64,000 nt of DNA from Achromobacter aloeverae (GCF_004121055.1 NZ_PYAL01000003.1:496001-560000); one strand, 5' to 3'; counted from the first letter of the stretch, positions 9,132-17,547 are shown. Notes: generated from the sequence alone by a model not told the origin. A program made the numbers and translations.

Positions 9132-9166
9132 TCCACGGAAATCTGCGGACGTCCAGCGAAGTCTGC
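9132..9166. repeat. Two direct repeats behind the tRNA, integrase-arm-like
   Basis: TCCACGGAAATCTGC (9132-9146) and TCCAGCGAAGTCTGC (9152-9166) match at 12 of 15 bases and are spaced exactly 20 bases apart, two helical turns. Such spaced repeats next to a tRNA 3' end are typical of integrase arm sites. No integrase gene remains nearby, so this is inferred. Confidence 0.45.
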
Positions 9167-9573
9167 AAGCTGTTGACTTCATGGGATGTTTTTCCAACCG
9201 CTGATCCGGCGGCGTCCGACAACATTCCCGCATTCACGGTTTTTGAGGCCACAAGCAAGTCTTTTTTGCGGTTTGTGCGGCTCCGGATTGTTGCTGGAGG
9301 ACCGGTCTTGATCGGATAAGTATCTGGTTCCTGACTCATGTCCAGGAGCTCGAACGACGCCTCTCTCTGACATGGCCGCACGGCAGGCCATAGCCACCGG
9401 CAAGAAATTTCGCTGGATCAGTTGACCAAGGCCTCATGTAGTGCATACGCTACGGTCGCCGCACGGTGCTGCTGCCCGTGCGGAGGTCTCGTGTCGGCAA
9501 GACAGTGGACCAGCACCGATGCTGACTAAGTGACGCAAACAGGTAGACAGCGGCCATTCTTGGTTTAGGCCGA
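9167..9573. other. Non-coding stretch behind tRNA-Gly
   Basis: I see no intact gene here. Base composition is less GC-rich than the window average. It is probably what is left of an integrated element between the tRNA and the toxin-antitoxin pair. Confidence 0.4.
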
Positions 9574-10044
9574 TCATCGTCTGAGTTTTGCTGCAAGCAC
9601 AAGCGCGTCCCAGTCATCCGGCGGATTCCCTCTGTCTAGCAGCTTTCTGAATACACGGTAAGCATCATCGTCGCTTTCATAAGCTCGCTTCGTGTCCTCA
9701 TCATTGACCCATGCGAACACGATGATCTTGCTGGCTGCATGGTATCGAAAGAACAGGCGGTACTGCTGGAAGAACTTGGCTCGAAACCAGTGCTTGTGCT
9801 GGTCTCCTAGCGTTCCGCCTTGTCGATATTCCGTTCGCGTCGGATCTTGAGGGATAACTTCGAACGCCAATCGCGCAATAGCGGCCAAGCGCTTCGTGGC
9901 ATTGCGCCGATGGTATCCGTCCGGATCCTTGCGCTTCAATGCTTCAACCTGCTGCCGAAGACTTTCTAGTTGTGCACGAAAGAGCGGATGCAGATAGATA
10001 GTCCAGCCGTTGACCGTAGCGGGGCCATTCGATTCAGCCGTCAT
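9574..10044 (-). CDS. yhaV: Type II toxin YhaV
   Basis: A 156-residue protein of the YhaV family, a RelE-superfamily ribonuclease that cuts mRNA in a ribosome-dependent way. The segments GWTIYLHPLF at the N-terminus, RTEYRQGGTLG, HWFRAKFFQQYRLFFRY and IIVFAWVNDEDTKRAY are characteristic. Its ATG overlaps the stop of prlF by four bases, the usual translational coupling of antitoxin and toxin. The length agrees with E. coli YhaV. It lies in the accessory patch beside tRNA-Gly. Confidence 0.93.
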   Translation of the reverse strand: MTAESNGPATVNGWTIYLHPLFRAQLESLRQQVEALKRKDPDGYHRRNATKRLAAIARLAFEVIPQDPTRTEYRQGGTLGDQHKHWFRAKFFQQYRLFFRYHAASKIIVFAWVNDEDTKRAYESDDDAYRVFRKLLDRGNPPDDWDALVLAAKLRR

Positions 10045-10373
10045 TCGTCATCCGAGGACAGCGGTGAATCGAGGTCAATATCTCCAGCCTCGTGCGCGGT
10101 CTTTTTCATGGAAGCAAGCAAGTCGTCCGATAAGGGGACAAGTCGCTCCGGATGCGACGCGATGTCGTGGGCGAGAAAGGTTAGGAACGCCCCGAGCGCG
10201 GGGTCTTCTTCATCCCCATCTTCGGCACGCGAGAGCACCACTTCGCCGTTGGCGCGGATGCTGTAGTGGATCTTGTCACGTTTCTTCAGACCGAGGGCAC
10301 GCCTTACCGTTTCAGGAACAGTGGTCTGGTAGCGTTCGGTGAGGGTGGATTCGACGTCCAGGGTTGCGGGCAT
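10041..10373 (-). CDS. prlF: Antitoxin PrlF (AbrB/SpoVT fold)
   Basis: A 110-residue antitoxin. Residues 1-50 form the swapped-hairpin AbrB DNA-binding domain (TLTERYQTTVPETVRRALGL is cut here to its first part). The acidic C-terminal half, ending SPLSSDDE, should wrap the YhaV toxin. It lies upstream of yhaV with an ATGA overlap, so antitoxin is made first. By analogy with E. coli PrlF-YhaV the complex represses its own promoter, which must lie in 10374-10460; no clear palindrome was seen there. Confidence 0.92.
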   Translation of the reverse strand: MPATLDVESTLTERYQTTVPETVRRALGLKKRDKIHYSIRANGEVVLSRAEDGDEEDPALGAFLTFLAHDIASHPERLVPLSDDLLASMKKTAHEAGDIDLDSPLSSDDE

Positions 10374-10460
10374 GGTGATCTCCCAGAGGCAGATGGCACA
10401 TGGTAATGCAATTGCATTGCCATGTCTAGGCCGAGATAATGCCCAGGGCCACGGCGGCTA

Positions 10461-10768
10461 TCACAACGCTCCCGAAGGCGTCTCACGCTTACTGGGTATC
10501 CGCTTGGGCAACTGTTCGTCCATCAGCATCAGCCCGATCTCGTCGTTCGGGGTATCCAGCAACCGTTCCAGGGCCTTGATCTCGCCGAAGACGTGCAGCA
10601 CCCGGGCGAAAAAGTGGATGGGCACGCGGACGTCGCCTTTCTCCATGCGGCGTACCGTGGAGAGGGATGCGCCCATGCGTTCGGCAAGCGAAGCCTGGGA
10701 GATATGGCGACGCCTGCCGCCAAGCTTTCGGATCGCTCGTGCGACGGGGAGGGGTATGGGGAATCCAT
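10461..10768 (-). pseudogene. Frameshifted HipB-like helix-turn-helix regulator
   Basis: The C-terminal 95 residues read as an XRE/HipB-type regulator (SQASLAERMGASLSTVRRME, then a stretch ending LMDEQLPKRIPSKR). No start codon exists in that frame near the domain. The ATG at 10768 lies in the next frame and begins MDSPYP, exactly the family's usual opening, and the main frame continues it as LPVARAIRKLG. A single lost base in the CCCCTCCCC run (about 10747-10755) explains both. Adding it back gives 102 residues. About seven residues usually present after RKLG also seem to be missing. No hipA toxin follows; the next gene is prlF. The family opening is recalled, not searched. Confidence 0.7.
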
Positions 10769-10774
10769 CTAAGT

Positions 10775-10820
10775 GCTCCCAAAGGAGCTTGAATCCTAGA
10801 TAATCGTTCCCAATGGAGCA
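10775..10820. promoter_or_regulatory. Two operator-like repeats before the HipB-like pseudogene
   Basis: GCTCCCAAAGGAGC (10775-10788) is a perfect 5-bp inverted repeat around CAAA. GTTCCCAATGGAGCA (10806-10820) repeats the core TCCCAAWGGAGC 31 bases away, three helical turns. Placement directly before the regulator's ATG fits autoregulation. Confidence 0.65.
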
Positions 10821-10982
10821 ATTATTTGAAGGATAGGGGTCTGATGCCAGACTCTTCCACTTCTTCCGATGCCGTTTGGACCGGGAAAGCCCACTACCCG
10901 CACCTAAAGTCCGGTACATTTTTCGGCCCATCAGCGTGATGCGCCGCATGCCCGCTGCCTGCAAGCCTACTTCCGTGCCAGC

Positions 10983-12047
10983 ATGACAAGTATGCAAGAC
11001 GATCTTTTCGGAGAGGCGCTTCCCGAGCCTCCGGTCAACTCCTCGGACCATACGGCCTCTCGCGCAAAGGCGGAGGTTTCCGCCCTCCGGGGCATGGCCA
11101 AGGTGCTTCCCGCTCCCGCGGCGCAAGGGTGGAGCGCGCTCGCGCGGCAGCTTCCGGAGCAACTGCGCTTTGGCGTCTCTACTTGGTCATATCCAGGCTG
11201 GGATGGGCTGGTCTGGGATGGCGAATACGATTCGAGCACGCTGTCGAAGCATGGTCTTGGCGCCTACCACCAGCATCCGCTTCTGCGCACGGTTTGTGTG
11301 GACCGCACTTTCTGGCGCCCGTTGACGGCAAGGCAGTATGCCGTTTACGCGGGGCAGGTCGATGACGACTTCCGTTTCGTCGTCAAATGTCCCGCCAGCA
11401 TTACCGACGCACAGGCGCATGGCGAAGAAGGCAGGACGCGCGAGGTCAACCCGGTTTTTCTCGATCCTGCGCTGGCCATCCAGGACTTTGTGCGGCCGAC
11501 GCTCGAAGGCCTGGGCGCCAAGCTCGGTGTCCTGGTGTTTCAGTTGAGCCCTCTGTCCTGGGGGTGGCTGAGCCGCCCCGCAACGCTGTTTGAGAAGCTG
11601 GGCCGCATGCTGGCGGCTGTCCGGGAGGCTTTGTCCGCGCATGGCGCCGTGATTGTCGCGGTGGAAGTGCGGGACCCTGAACTACTGGGCCAGGCGCTGG
11701 TTGATACGCTCAAGGCGCATGGAGCTACTTTCTGCCTGGGCTTGCACGGCAAGATGCCGCCGATCGAAGCGCAACTGCCGATGCTGCGCGCGCTGTGGCC
11801 GGGGCCGCTGGTCTGCCGGTGGAACCTGAACCGCATATTCGGCGCGTATGGTTATGCCGACGCGCAGAAAAAGCACGATCCGTTCAATGCCATTGTCAGC
11901 GAGGATCTGTCTACTCGCATGGTGCTGGCGCGCACGATCCGCGGGATCACGGGCGCGGGCCAGCCGGCCTACGTGACGGTCAGCAACGATGCCGAGGGCT
12001 GCGCCCCGCTGTCGATCCAGAAGCTGGCCCAGGCCATTGCGACGTAG
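10983..12047 (+). CDS. DUF72 (YecE-like) protein
   Basis: A 354-residue member of the DUF72 family, which has a TIM-barrel-like fold and no proven function. The family core starts at about residue 60 with RFGVSTWSYPGW and includes FVVKCPASITDA, KLGVLVFQLSP, VAVEVRDPELLG and CRWNLNRIFGAYGY. The first 55 residues (after MQDDLFGE) are an extra tail rich in charged residues. A start nine bases downstream, at MQDDLF, is equally plausible. The gene stands alone between the accessory patch and the TetR gene. Confidence 0.82.
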   Translation: MTSMQDDLFGEALPEPPVNSSDHTASRAKAEVSALRGMAKVLPAPAAQGWSALARQLPEQLRFGVSTWSYPGWDGLVWDGEYDSSTLSKHGLGAYHQHPLLRTVCVDRTFWRPLTARQYAVYAGQVDDDFRFVVKCPASITDAQAHGEEGRTREVNPVFLDPALAIQDFVRPTLEGLGAKLGVLVFQLSPLSWGWLSRPATLFEKLGRMLAAVREALSAHGAVIVAVEVRDPELLGQALVDTLKAHGATFCLGLHGKMPPIEAQLPMLRALWPGPLVCRWNLNRIFGAYGYADAQKKHDPFNAIVSEDLSTRMVLARTIRGITGAGQPAYVTVSNDAEGCAPLSIQKLAQAIAT

Positions 12048-12188
12048 GTCCCTTCCAAACGCGCGATTGCATGTGGTTCAAGGTGGTCGCCATGATCTGG
12101 CGTCCGTTCATGCGGCAGGACTGGCCGCCCTCGGTCAACCGGCGAACCGGGAGGTTCCTCAAAGTCGCGCGTTGCCCTTATACTAGAA

Positions 12189-12207
12189 TAATTAGTCGGC
12201 TGATTAA
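12189..12207. promoter_or_regulatory. Probable TetR operator before tetR (site 1)
   Basis: On the minus strand it reads TTAATCAGCCGACTAATTA, matching 22319-22337 at 14 of 19 positions (TTAA-N-C-R-R-CCGA-Y-TAATT). It lies 14 bases before the tetR ATG, so bound TetR would block its own transcription. Confidence 0.65.
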
Positions 12208-12220
12208 TTATGAGAAAGCA

Positions 12221-12889
12221 ATGACGGAGAAGAGCACAGCACGGGTCAAGCAAAGAAAGCCCGGCCGGCCTGAAGGAACCAGTGCCGTTCGCGACGAGAT
12301 CATGGACACTGCCGAAGCGCAGTTTGCCGAATTGGGCTATGCCGGTACCAAAATGCGCGAGATCGCAGCGGCCACGAACGTGACGCAGGCCATGATCAGC
12401 TATTACTTCGGCTCGAAGTACGGTTTGTTCGAGGAAACTTTCCTGCGCCGCGGTCAAGTCATATCCAAGCAGCGCGTCGATTCGCTGGAAGCCCTGCTCG
12501 ATAAAGGGACGCCCACGGTGCGCGAGATTGTGCATGCTTTCCTTTCGCCCACGCTCGCACTGCGCGCTACATCGCAGGGCCGCTCCTTCCTGCGCTTGCA
12601 GGCGCGGCTGCACACTGAACCGCCGGAGATCTCGTACAAGCTGCGAACGCATGCCTACGGTTCCTCGACACAACGCTATGTGGAGGCGCTGAGGCTGGCA
12701 TTGCCTGGGTTGGGCGAACTGGACGCCTATTGGCGTATGACACTGATGGTTGGCACCTACCTCTATGCCTTCTCGGACACGCACCGCATGGAAGAGATGA
12801 CGCCCAAGGGCCTGTACGACCCCGAGGATACCGAAGCGCTTATCGACCAGGTCACGCGCTTCGTGGTGGGCGGCTTTCAGGCGCCCTGA
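12221..12889 (+). CDS. TetR-family regulator of the pyridine catabolism cluster
   Basis: A 222-residue TetR protein. The helix-turn-helix is at about residues 45-65 (MREIAAATNVTQAMISYYFG), followed by KYGLFEETFLRRG. The C-terminal ligand domain resembles the TetR_C_6/AcrR-like group, but the ligand is unknown. The open frame continues upstream into the DUF72 gene; the ATG at 12221 was chosen because similarity begins just after it. It is convergent with the nic operon, whose promoters carry similar sites, so it is the likely repressor for import and degradation. The known Bordetella nic repressor BpsR is not TetR-like, so this control differs. Confidence 0.9.
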   Translation: MTEKSTARVKQRKPGRPEGTSAVRDEIMDTAEAQFAELGYAGTKMREIAAATNVTQAMISYYFGSKYGLFEETFLRRGQVISKQRVDSLEALLDKGTPTVREIVHAFLSPTLALRATSQGRSFLRLQARLHTEPPEISYKLRTHAYGSSTQRYVEALRLALPGLGELDAYWRMTLMVGTYLYAFSDTHRMEEMTPKGLYDPEDTEALIDQVTRFVVGGFQAP

Positions 12890-12913
12890 AGGCGCTCTGA
12901 AGGCGCCTGCGCC
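12881..12913. repeat. Tandem array, 11-bp unit x2-3
   Basis: GCGCCCTGAAG and GCGCTCTGAAG are followed by a decayed third unit. The array includes the tetR stop codon. Confidence 0.7.
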
Positions 12914-12931
12914 ACCCACCCTGCGCAACGG

Positions 12932-13549
12932 CTAGGCCAACTGTTCGCGCAACGCCTGTAAGGTCAACACGTCAGCGTACTTCTGCCGCATATCGAAAAG
13001 GCTGGCCTCGTGCGGGCCGATCGCGCGGTCGCCTACGCAATCTTCCAGCACGACAGGGCGAAATCCCCAACACATGGCATCCACCACGCTGGCGCGCACG
13101 CAGCCGCTGGTTACGCAGCCGGCCACCAGCAGCGTGCGTACGCCATGCTGCGTCAGCCAGGGCGCGAGCGTGGTGCCGAAAAAGGCCGAGGGCACATTCT
13201 TGCGCACTACCAGCTCGCCAGCACGCGGGGCGAGTTCGTTCACGATGGCGCTGGCGGGGGAGTGCTCCTTTAGCGTCAGCATGCCGGGCACCTTGGTACT
13301 GAAAACGTTGGCGTCGCTGTCGTCGTCGGCGTAGACGATGCGGCTGTGCGCGACCGGCCATTTGCGAGCGCGTGCCTCGGCCAACAGGTCAACGGTGCGC
13401 GCGATAGCCGGCGGGATGTTGCCGCCGCCGAAGACTGCCGGGTCGGCAAAGCCGTTGACGAAATCGACGATCAGCAGGCCGACCGGCGCTTGCACGCCCA
13501 GGCCGCTGCCGAAGCCCTGGCGTTCGTAGACTTCCGATTCCTCATGCAT
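12932..13549 (-). CDS. nicF: Isochorismatase-family hydrolase, probable maleamate amidohydrolase NicF
   Basis: A 205-residue cysteine hydrolase. Asp29 (LLIVDF), Lys117 (VVRKNVP) and Cys150 (GCVTSGCVR) form the expected catalytic triad. In the nicotinate pathway NicF splits maleamate into maleate and ammonia. That role fits the context: it is the last gene of an operon with NicX, NicD and NicE. Its start overlaps the nicX stop by eight bases, so translation is coupled. By sequence alone it could also be an N-carbamoylsarcosine amidase-like enzyme; the neighbours decide. Confidence 0.88.
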   Translation of the reverse strand: MHEESEVYERQGFGSGLGVQAPVGLLIVDFVNGFADPAVFGGGNIPPAIARTVDLLAEARARKWPVAHSRIVYADDDSDANVFSTKVPGMLTLKEHSPASAIVNELAPRAGELVVRKNVPSAFFGTTLAPWLTQHGVRTLLVAGCVTSGCVRASVVDAMCWGFRPVVLEDCVGDRAIGPHEASLFDMRQKYADVLTLQALREQLA

Positions 13550-14636
13550 GGACGCGCTCCTTCGGGCTGGCCTGGGGAGCCGCCGCGGTACCGCTCTGCA
13601 TCAAGGACTCGACCACCTTGCCGTCGGCCACGACCTGAAGACCGTCGACGAAGACATTGCAACGGCGCATGGGAATGTCGATGTGGCAGGCCGTGGTACG
13701 GCTGCCGCCGGCTTCGTTGTTGGGGCCGAGCGAGAACAGGAAATTGCCGCTGACCGCGCGTGCGTCCATGCCCAGGGTGGCCTCGCGATCGTACAGGCCC
13801 AGTGTGGACCAGTAGGCGCGCTTTTGCAGCCCCCAGCCCACGTGCGAGATAGCGTAGGCTTCCGGGTCCTCGAAGGACTCGATGTACTCGCGCAGAAGCT
13901 CGGCTTCCGCGTCGCCGTCGATGGCGGTGACAAAGCCGTTTTGCACAGTCAGGGAGATCCGTTCGCCGACATAGCTCTTTTGCGGCAGTAGTACGTCGCC
14001 CTTGGCCAGCACGATACGGCCGTGCGCGCCGCCCTCGTTGGGCCAGGTGAAGGCGAAGCCGCTCGGCCAGTGATCCCAGCGGCCGGGCTGATCCACGAAG
14101 CCATACTCGGCCGTAATCGGGTACTCGCCCAGCGGCAGGTGCAGGTCGGTGCCGGCGGCGGAGGTGACATGCATCTCGCGCTTCCCCTTGAGCAGGGCCA
14201 CCGCGGCCTGTACGCGATGGTAATCCTCCATGGTGGGCACCAGGCGCGTCAGTACTTCGGGTGGTTCGACCGCCAGCAGGATCCTGGTCCCGGTGCTCAG
14301 GATCTCATGCTGCTCGGGAGAGAAGAGCAGCGTCATGAGGTCCAGCACCAGGTCGCTGGCCTTGAGCGCGGCGATGGCCGCGCGGTTACCGGTGAGCGGG
14401 GTGGTGCCCAGGTAGGCGAGCGTGTCGCGGCTGAGCGCCTTCTCGCCGTTGATCGGCGGCAGGTCGAGTCGGCTCACGCAGGCCCCCATCATGGTGGCGG
14501 CGGTGATAGCGCATCGCAGGGTCTGCGGATGGGTGTGGTCGCTGGTGAGCACGGTGACCGCGTCTCCGGCCTTGAGCTTCGACAGGGTTAGCACCTGGGT
14601 CCACGCACGGATCAGCTCGGTGTCGCAGATAGCCAT
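13542..14636 (-). CDS. nicX: 2,5-dihydroxypyridine 5,6-dioxygenase NicX
   Basis: A 364-residue non-heme Fe(II) extradiol dioxygenase built on the M29 aminopeptidase fold. His265, His318 and Asp320 (TACHIDIPM) are at the positions I recall for the iron ligands of Pseudomonas putida NicX, so the active site looks complete. It opens the ring of 2,5-dihydroxypyridine to N-formylmaleamate in the cytoplasm. The gene sits between nicD and nicF in one tight operon. Its presence fixes 2,5-dihydroxypyridine as the central intermediate, whichever pyridine enters the pathway. Confidence 0.93.
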   Translation of the reverse strand: MAICDTELIRAWTQVLTLSKLKAGDAVTVLTSDHTHPQTLRCAITAATMMGACVSRLDLPPINGEKALSRDTLAYLGTTPLTGNRAAIAALKASDLVLDLMTLLFSPEQHEILSTGTRILLAVEPPEVLTRLVPTMEDYHRVQAAVALLKGKREMHVTSAAGTDLHLPLGEYPITAEYGFVDQPGRWDHWPSGFAFTWPNEGGAHGRIVLAKGDVLLPQKSYVGERISLTVQNGFVTAIDGDAEAELLREYIESFEDPEAYAISHVGWGLQKRAYWSTLGLYDREATLGMDARAVSGNFLFSLGPNNEAGGSRTTACHIDIPMRRCNVFVDGLQVVADGKVVESLMQSGTAAAPQASPKERVHA

Positions 14637-14675
14637 GGGAATTTCTCCGATATCGGGTGGGTGGATGGAAGCGGC

Positions 14676-15515
14676 TCAGTCCAGGGCCGCACCGAGGAAG
14701 TCGCCGAAGGCGCGATGGAAGCCTTCCTCGTTATCCCAGGGAATCATGTGGCCGGCACCGGCCACGCGATGCTCGCGCAGGCCTGGGACCAGGGCGCGAA
14801 TCTCGGCCACGTCCTCCTCGCGGATGACGTCTCCGCGCTCGGCGCTCAGGAGCAGGAAGGGCACGTCGATAAGCGGCAGGTCGGCATGGATGTCATCGGT
14901 CTGGAAGCCCTCGAAGCTGGTGACGATGGCGCGCTCGTCGCAGGTGTGTAGCCACTGCGCGCGCAGGCGTAACTGCTCTTCGCTCCAGGTAGGGCAGAAC
15001 TCGCGCATCTGCTCCAGGCTGATGCCGTGACGCGCCAGGCGGATCGAGTCCACGTACCAAGGCAGTTTGGCCGGATAGGGGCGGCGGCCCGGACCGGAGA
15101 CCGGCGGGTCGACCGCGACCAGGCGGGCCAGGCCAGTGGGGTGCTTGGCGGCGGCGCGGATGGCGATGCGCCCGCCCATCGAGTGGCCGACGAAGGCATG
15201 GCGAGACAGGCCCAGGGCCGCGGTGAAGGCGTTGAGGTCGGCAGCCTGTGCGTCCAGGCTGTAGTCGAGCGAATCGGAGGCTTCGCTCAGGCCGCGTCCG
15301 CGCACGTCGAGCACGTAGGTGTCGAAATGGCGGCCGAAACGCTCGGCTACGAAACCCCAGGTGACAGCGGGGCTGGTGATGCCGGGGATGAGAACGACGG
15401 CGTCGCGGCTGGCGCGCGCGCCTTCCGCGCCGCCGTAGCGCAGGTAATGCTGGCGAATGCCATTGGCGTGCACGTGTGCGCCATAGAGGAATGTGCTGCG
15501 AGATGTGCCGCTCAT
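14676..15515 (-). CDS. nicD: N-formylmaleamate deformylase NicD (alpha/beta hydrolase)
   Basis: A 279-residue alpha/beta hydrolase. The nucleophile elbow GHSMGG contains Ser112, and His256 lies in AGAGHMIPWDN; an acidic residue of the last third completes the triad. NicD removes formate from N-formylmaleamate to give maleamate. Family similarity begins at the ATG at 15515, which overlaps the nicE stop (ATGA), although the frame stays open 62 codons upstream. It precedes nicX, with a 39-base gap. Confidence 0.9.
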   Translation of the reverse strand: MSGTSRSTFLYGAHVHANGIRQHYLRYGGAEGARASRDAVVLIPGITSPAVTWGFVAERFGRHFDTYVLDVRGRGLSEASDSLDYSLDAQAADLNAFTAALGLSRHAFVGHSMGGRIAIRAAAKHPTGLARLVAVDPPVSGPGRRPYPAKLPWYVDSIRLARHGISLEQMREFCPTWSEEQLRLRAQWLHTCDERAIVTSFEGFQTDDIHADLPLIDVPFLLLSAERGDVIREEDVAEIRALVPGLREHRVAGAGHMIPWDNEEGFHRAFGDFLGAALD

Positions 15516-16300
15516 TTTGCTGCCTCCCGGGTGTGGTGGCTGTACGCGCCCGAGAGCAGCGCCCCGGCGCCGGGCACCACCTGTTCCAGCCCCAGCGCGC
15601 CGAGCATGGCATACGTGGTGGCGACGGCGGCGGTGATCACCGGCTTGCCGGTGGCGGCCTCGACCCGCGCGATGGCTGGCAGCGAGGGCATCTGCACGCA
15701 TGCCGAAAGCACGATGGCGTCGACGTCATCGGTCTTCATTCCAGCAACGATGGCTGGCAGCTTCGCCGGATCATGGCGGCCCACCTCAAGGTTGTCAGCG
15801 ATCTCCAGGGCGCGCCAGTCGGCCACCTCGAAGCCTTCGTGCTCGATGTAGTCGATCACCAACTTGGTGAGCGGCTTCATGTAAGGCGCCACGAGCGCGA
15901 TGCGTTTGACGCCCATCACCTTCAGGGCGTCCACCAGCGCGCCGGCGCTGGTGACCACTTGTGCGGCACCAGCGTTGGAGGCAGTGACCTCGCCCAGGCG
16001 CGACTGCGACTGGCGGTGATAGCCCCGGCCCATGGCCATGATCGCGACCAGGCAGGCATACCCGAGCACGTCCACGCGGGCGTCGCTCAACTCGAGCGCG
16101 CAGCGGTCGGATTCGGCGTCCATGGCGGCGAGTTCTTCCTTGTTCACATGTTTCATCCTCATGCGCGCCGAGTGGAAGGTGAAGCGTTCCGGGCGCACCT
16201 GTTCGCGCAAGCGCAGCATGGCGGGGATCTCGGTCTCCATGGTGGTGTTGGAACTGGGCACGATTTGCCCGATGCGAAACTGGGTCTTGGTGGTGGTCAT
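15512..16300 (-). CDS. nicE: Maleate cis-trans isomerase NicE
   Basis: A 262-residue Asp/Glu racemase-superfamily enzyme. Cys83 (GYACLVAIM) and Cys201 (SACVQMPS) are the two catalytic cysteines, and VPSSNTTMETE near residue 14 binds the substrate carboxylates. It converts maleate to fumarate, which enters the citric acid cycle, so it completes the pathway. It lies 14 bases after the monooxygenase and overlaps nicD by four bases. Confidence 0.92.
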   Translation of the reverse strand: MTTTKTQFRIGQIVPSSNTTMETEIPAMLRLREQVRPERFTFHSARMRMKHVNKEELAAMDAESDRCALELSDARVDVLGYACLVAIMAMGRGYHRQSQSRLGEVTASNAGAAQVVTSAGALVDALKVMGVKRIALVAPYMKPLTKLVIDYIEHEGFEVADWRALEIADNLEVGRHDPAKLPAIVAGMKTDDVDAIVLSACVQMPSLPAIARVEAATGKPVITAAVATTYAMLGALGLEQVVPGAGALLSGAYSHHTREAAK

Positions 16301-16314
16301 GGGGGTGTCTTCCT

Positions 16315-17547
16315 TCAGGCGATGGCGGTCTCGGATGAGTCAAAGCGCTCAATGCAACGCGTGGCGTCGTAGGCGTAGACCCATTCGGCCTTGATGCCGA
16401 CCGCGTTCGGGTCCTTGGACTGAGCCTTCTGGAATTCCTCGTCGCGTTGTTTCTGCTCTTCCGGCGTGGAAAGGTGGTAGGTGCGGCCGCGCTCGCGGGC
16501 CTCCAGTTGCACGCGAGCGGTGCGCGGGCGACGCTCGGCTTCGTAGGCGCGCAACGCACCGTCGATATCGCCGTCGAAGTGCGACAGCGCGGCGGCCAAC
16601 ACGTAGGCATCCTCGATGGCCATGGCCGCGCCCTGCGACAGGAACGGCAGCATGGGGTGCGCGGCGTCGCCCAGCAGGGTGACGTGACCCTGCGACCACT
16701 GCGCCATCGGGTCGCGGTCGAACAGGCCCCATTTGAAGATCTGCTGGGTATCCGTCTTTTCGAACAGGCGGATGATGTTCTCGTGCCAGCCAGCGTAAGC
16801 ACCCAACAGCTCATCACGGGTGCTGGGCTCGGTCCAGGACTCGGCGACCCAGTCGGTGCTCTCATTGACCGCCACAATGTTCACCGCCGCGCCGCCCTTG
16901 ACGTAGTAGGTGACGATGTGCGCCTTCGGGCCCATCCAGAAGGACGCATCAGGGCTGACGAAGGACAGTGGGTGCTGCGCTACCGGCACCAGCGCGCGCC
17001 AGCACATGTGACCGGTGAACTGCGCGGCAGTCTTGCCCCAGAGGGTGTCCCGTACGACGGAGTGGATGCCGTCGGCGCCTACGATCAGGTCGGCTTCGAA
17101 ACGGCTGCCGTCGCTGAAATGGGCGATGGCTCCCCCACCCTCCTGGCTGACGCCCGTGCATGCCACGTTGAATCGCACCCGGTCGGCTGGTATGCCTTCG
17201 CAGAGGACGGCGTGCAGGTCGGCCCTGTGCACGTGCCAGAAGTCGGCGCCGAACAGGCGCGGGCAGACTTCGCGCAATGGCGTGCGAAAGAGCTCCCGCG
17301 CATCGTTCCAGTTGCGTCCGACCATGGCGTTGGGCAGAAAACCGATGCGAGCCAGGCCGTCGCCCACGCCCAGGGCCTGCAGCACCTTGGCGGCGTTGGG
17401 GGTCATCTGCACGCCCGCGCCTATCTCACCGAAAGCCGAGGCACGCTCAAAGACATGCGCGTCGATGCCACGCAGCCGCAGCGCGCGCGCCAGGGCGACG
17501 CCACCGATGCCGCCGCCGACGATGCCTACTCGCATGGGTTTGCTCAT
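16315..17547 (-). CDS. FAD-dependent monooxygenase, NicC-like (6-hydroxynicotinate or related pyridine hydroxylase)
   Basis: A 410-residue group A flavoprotein monooxygenase. The FAD motif GGGIGG is at residues 11-16, the GADGIHS motif near 160, and GDAAHPM near 290; the C-terminal WVYAYDA also occurs in NicC. In this operon it should make 2,5-dihydroxypyridine for NicX. P. putida NicC does so by decarboxylative hydroxylation of 6-hydroxynicotinate. By recall, its active-site His47 is Gln47 here and its Cys202 aligns with Ala, while His211 and Tyr215 have counterparts in AHIVTYY. The substrate may thus differ: a picolinate derivative or 2-hydroxypyridine are alternatives. First gene of the operon, with its own operator-like site upstream. 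Confidence 0.85.
   Translation of the reverse strand: MSKPMRVGIVGGGIGGVALARALRLRGIDAHVFERASAFGEIGAGVQMTPNAAKVLQALGVGDGLARIGFLPNAMVGRNWNDARELFRTPLREVCPRLFGADFWHVHRADLHAVLCEGIPADRVRFNVACTGVSQEGGGAIAHFSDGSRFEADLIVGADGIHSVVRDTLWGKTAAQFTGHMCWRALVPVAQHPLSFVSPDASFWMGPKAHIVTYYVKGGAAVNIVAVNESTDWVAESWTEPSTRDELLGAYAGWHENIIRLFEKTDTQQIFKWGLFDRDPMAQWSQGHVTLLGDAAHPMLPFLSQGAAMAIEDAYVLAAALSHFDGDIDGALRAYEAERRPRTARVQLEARERGRTYHLSTPEEQKQRDEEFQKAQSKDPNAVGIKAEWVYAYDATRCIERFDSSETAIA

Noticed and set aside
9025..9381. A minus-strand open frame of 118 codons across tRNA-Gly, containing GIEPSYEAWEAAVLPLNYTR
   Set aside because: That segment is the antisense translation of the tRNA gene, a well-known false gene call.
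10374..10460. A hipA remnant between the HipB-like pseudogene and prlF
   Set aside because: Only 87 bases are available and no frame resembles HipA.
12889..12931. A terminator between tetR and nicF
   Set aside because: The GGCGCC repeats can pair, but they belong to an 11-base tandem array and no T-run follows on either strand.
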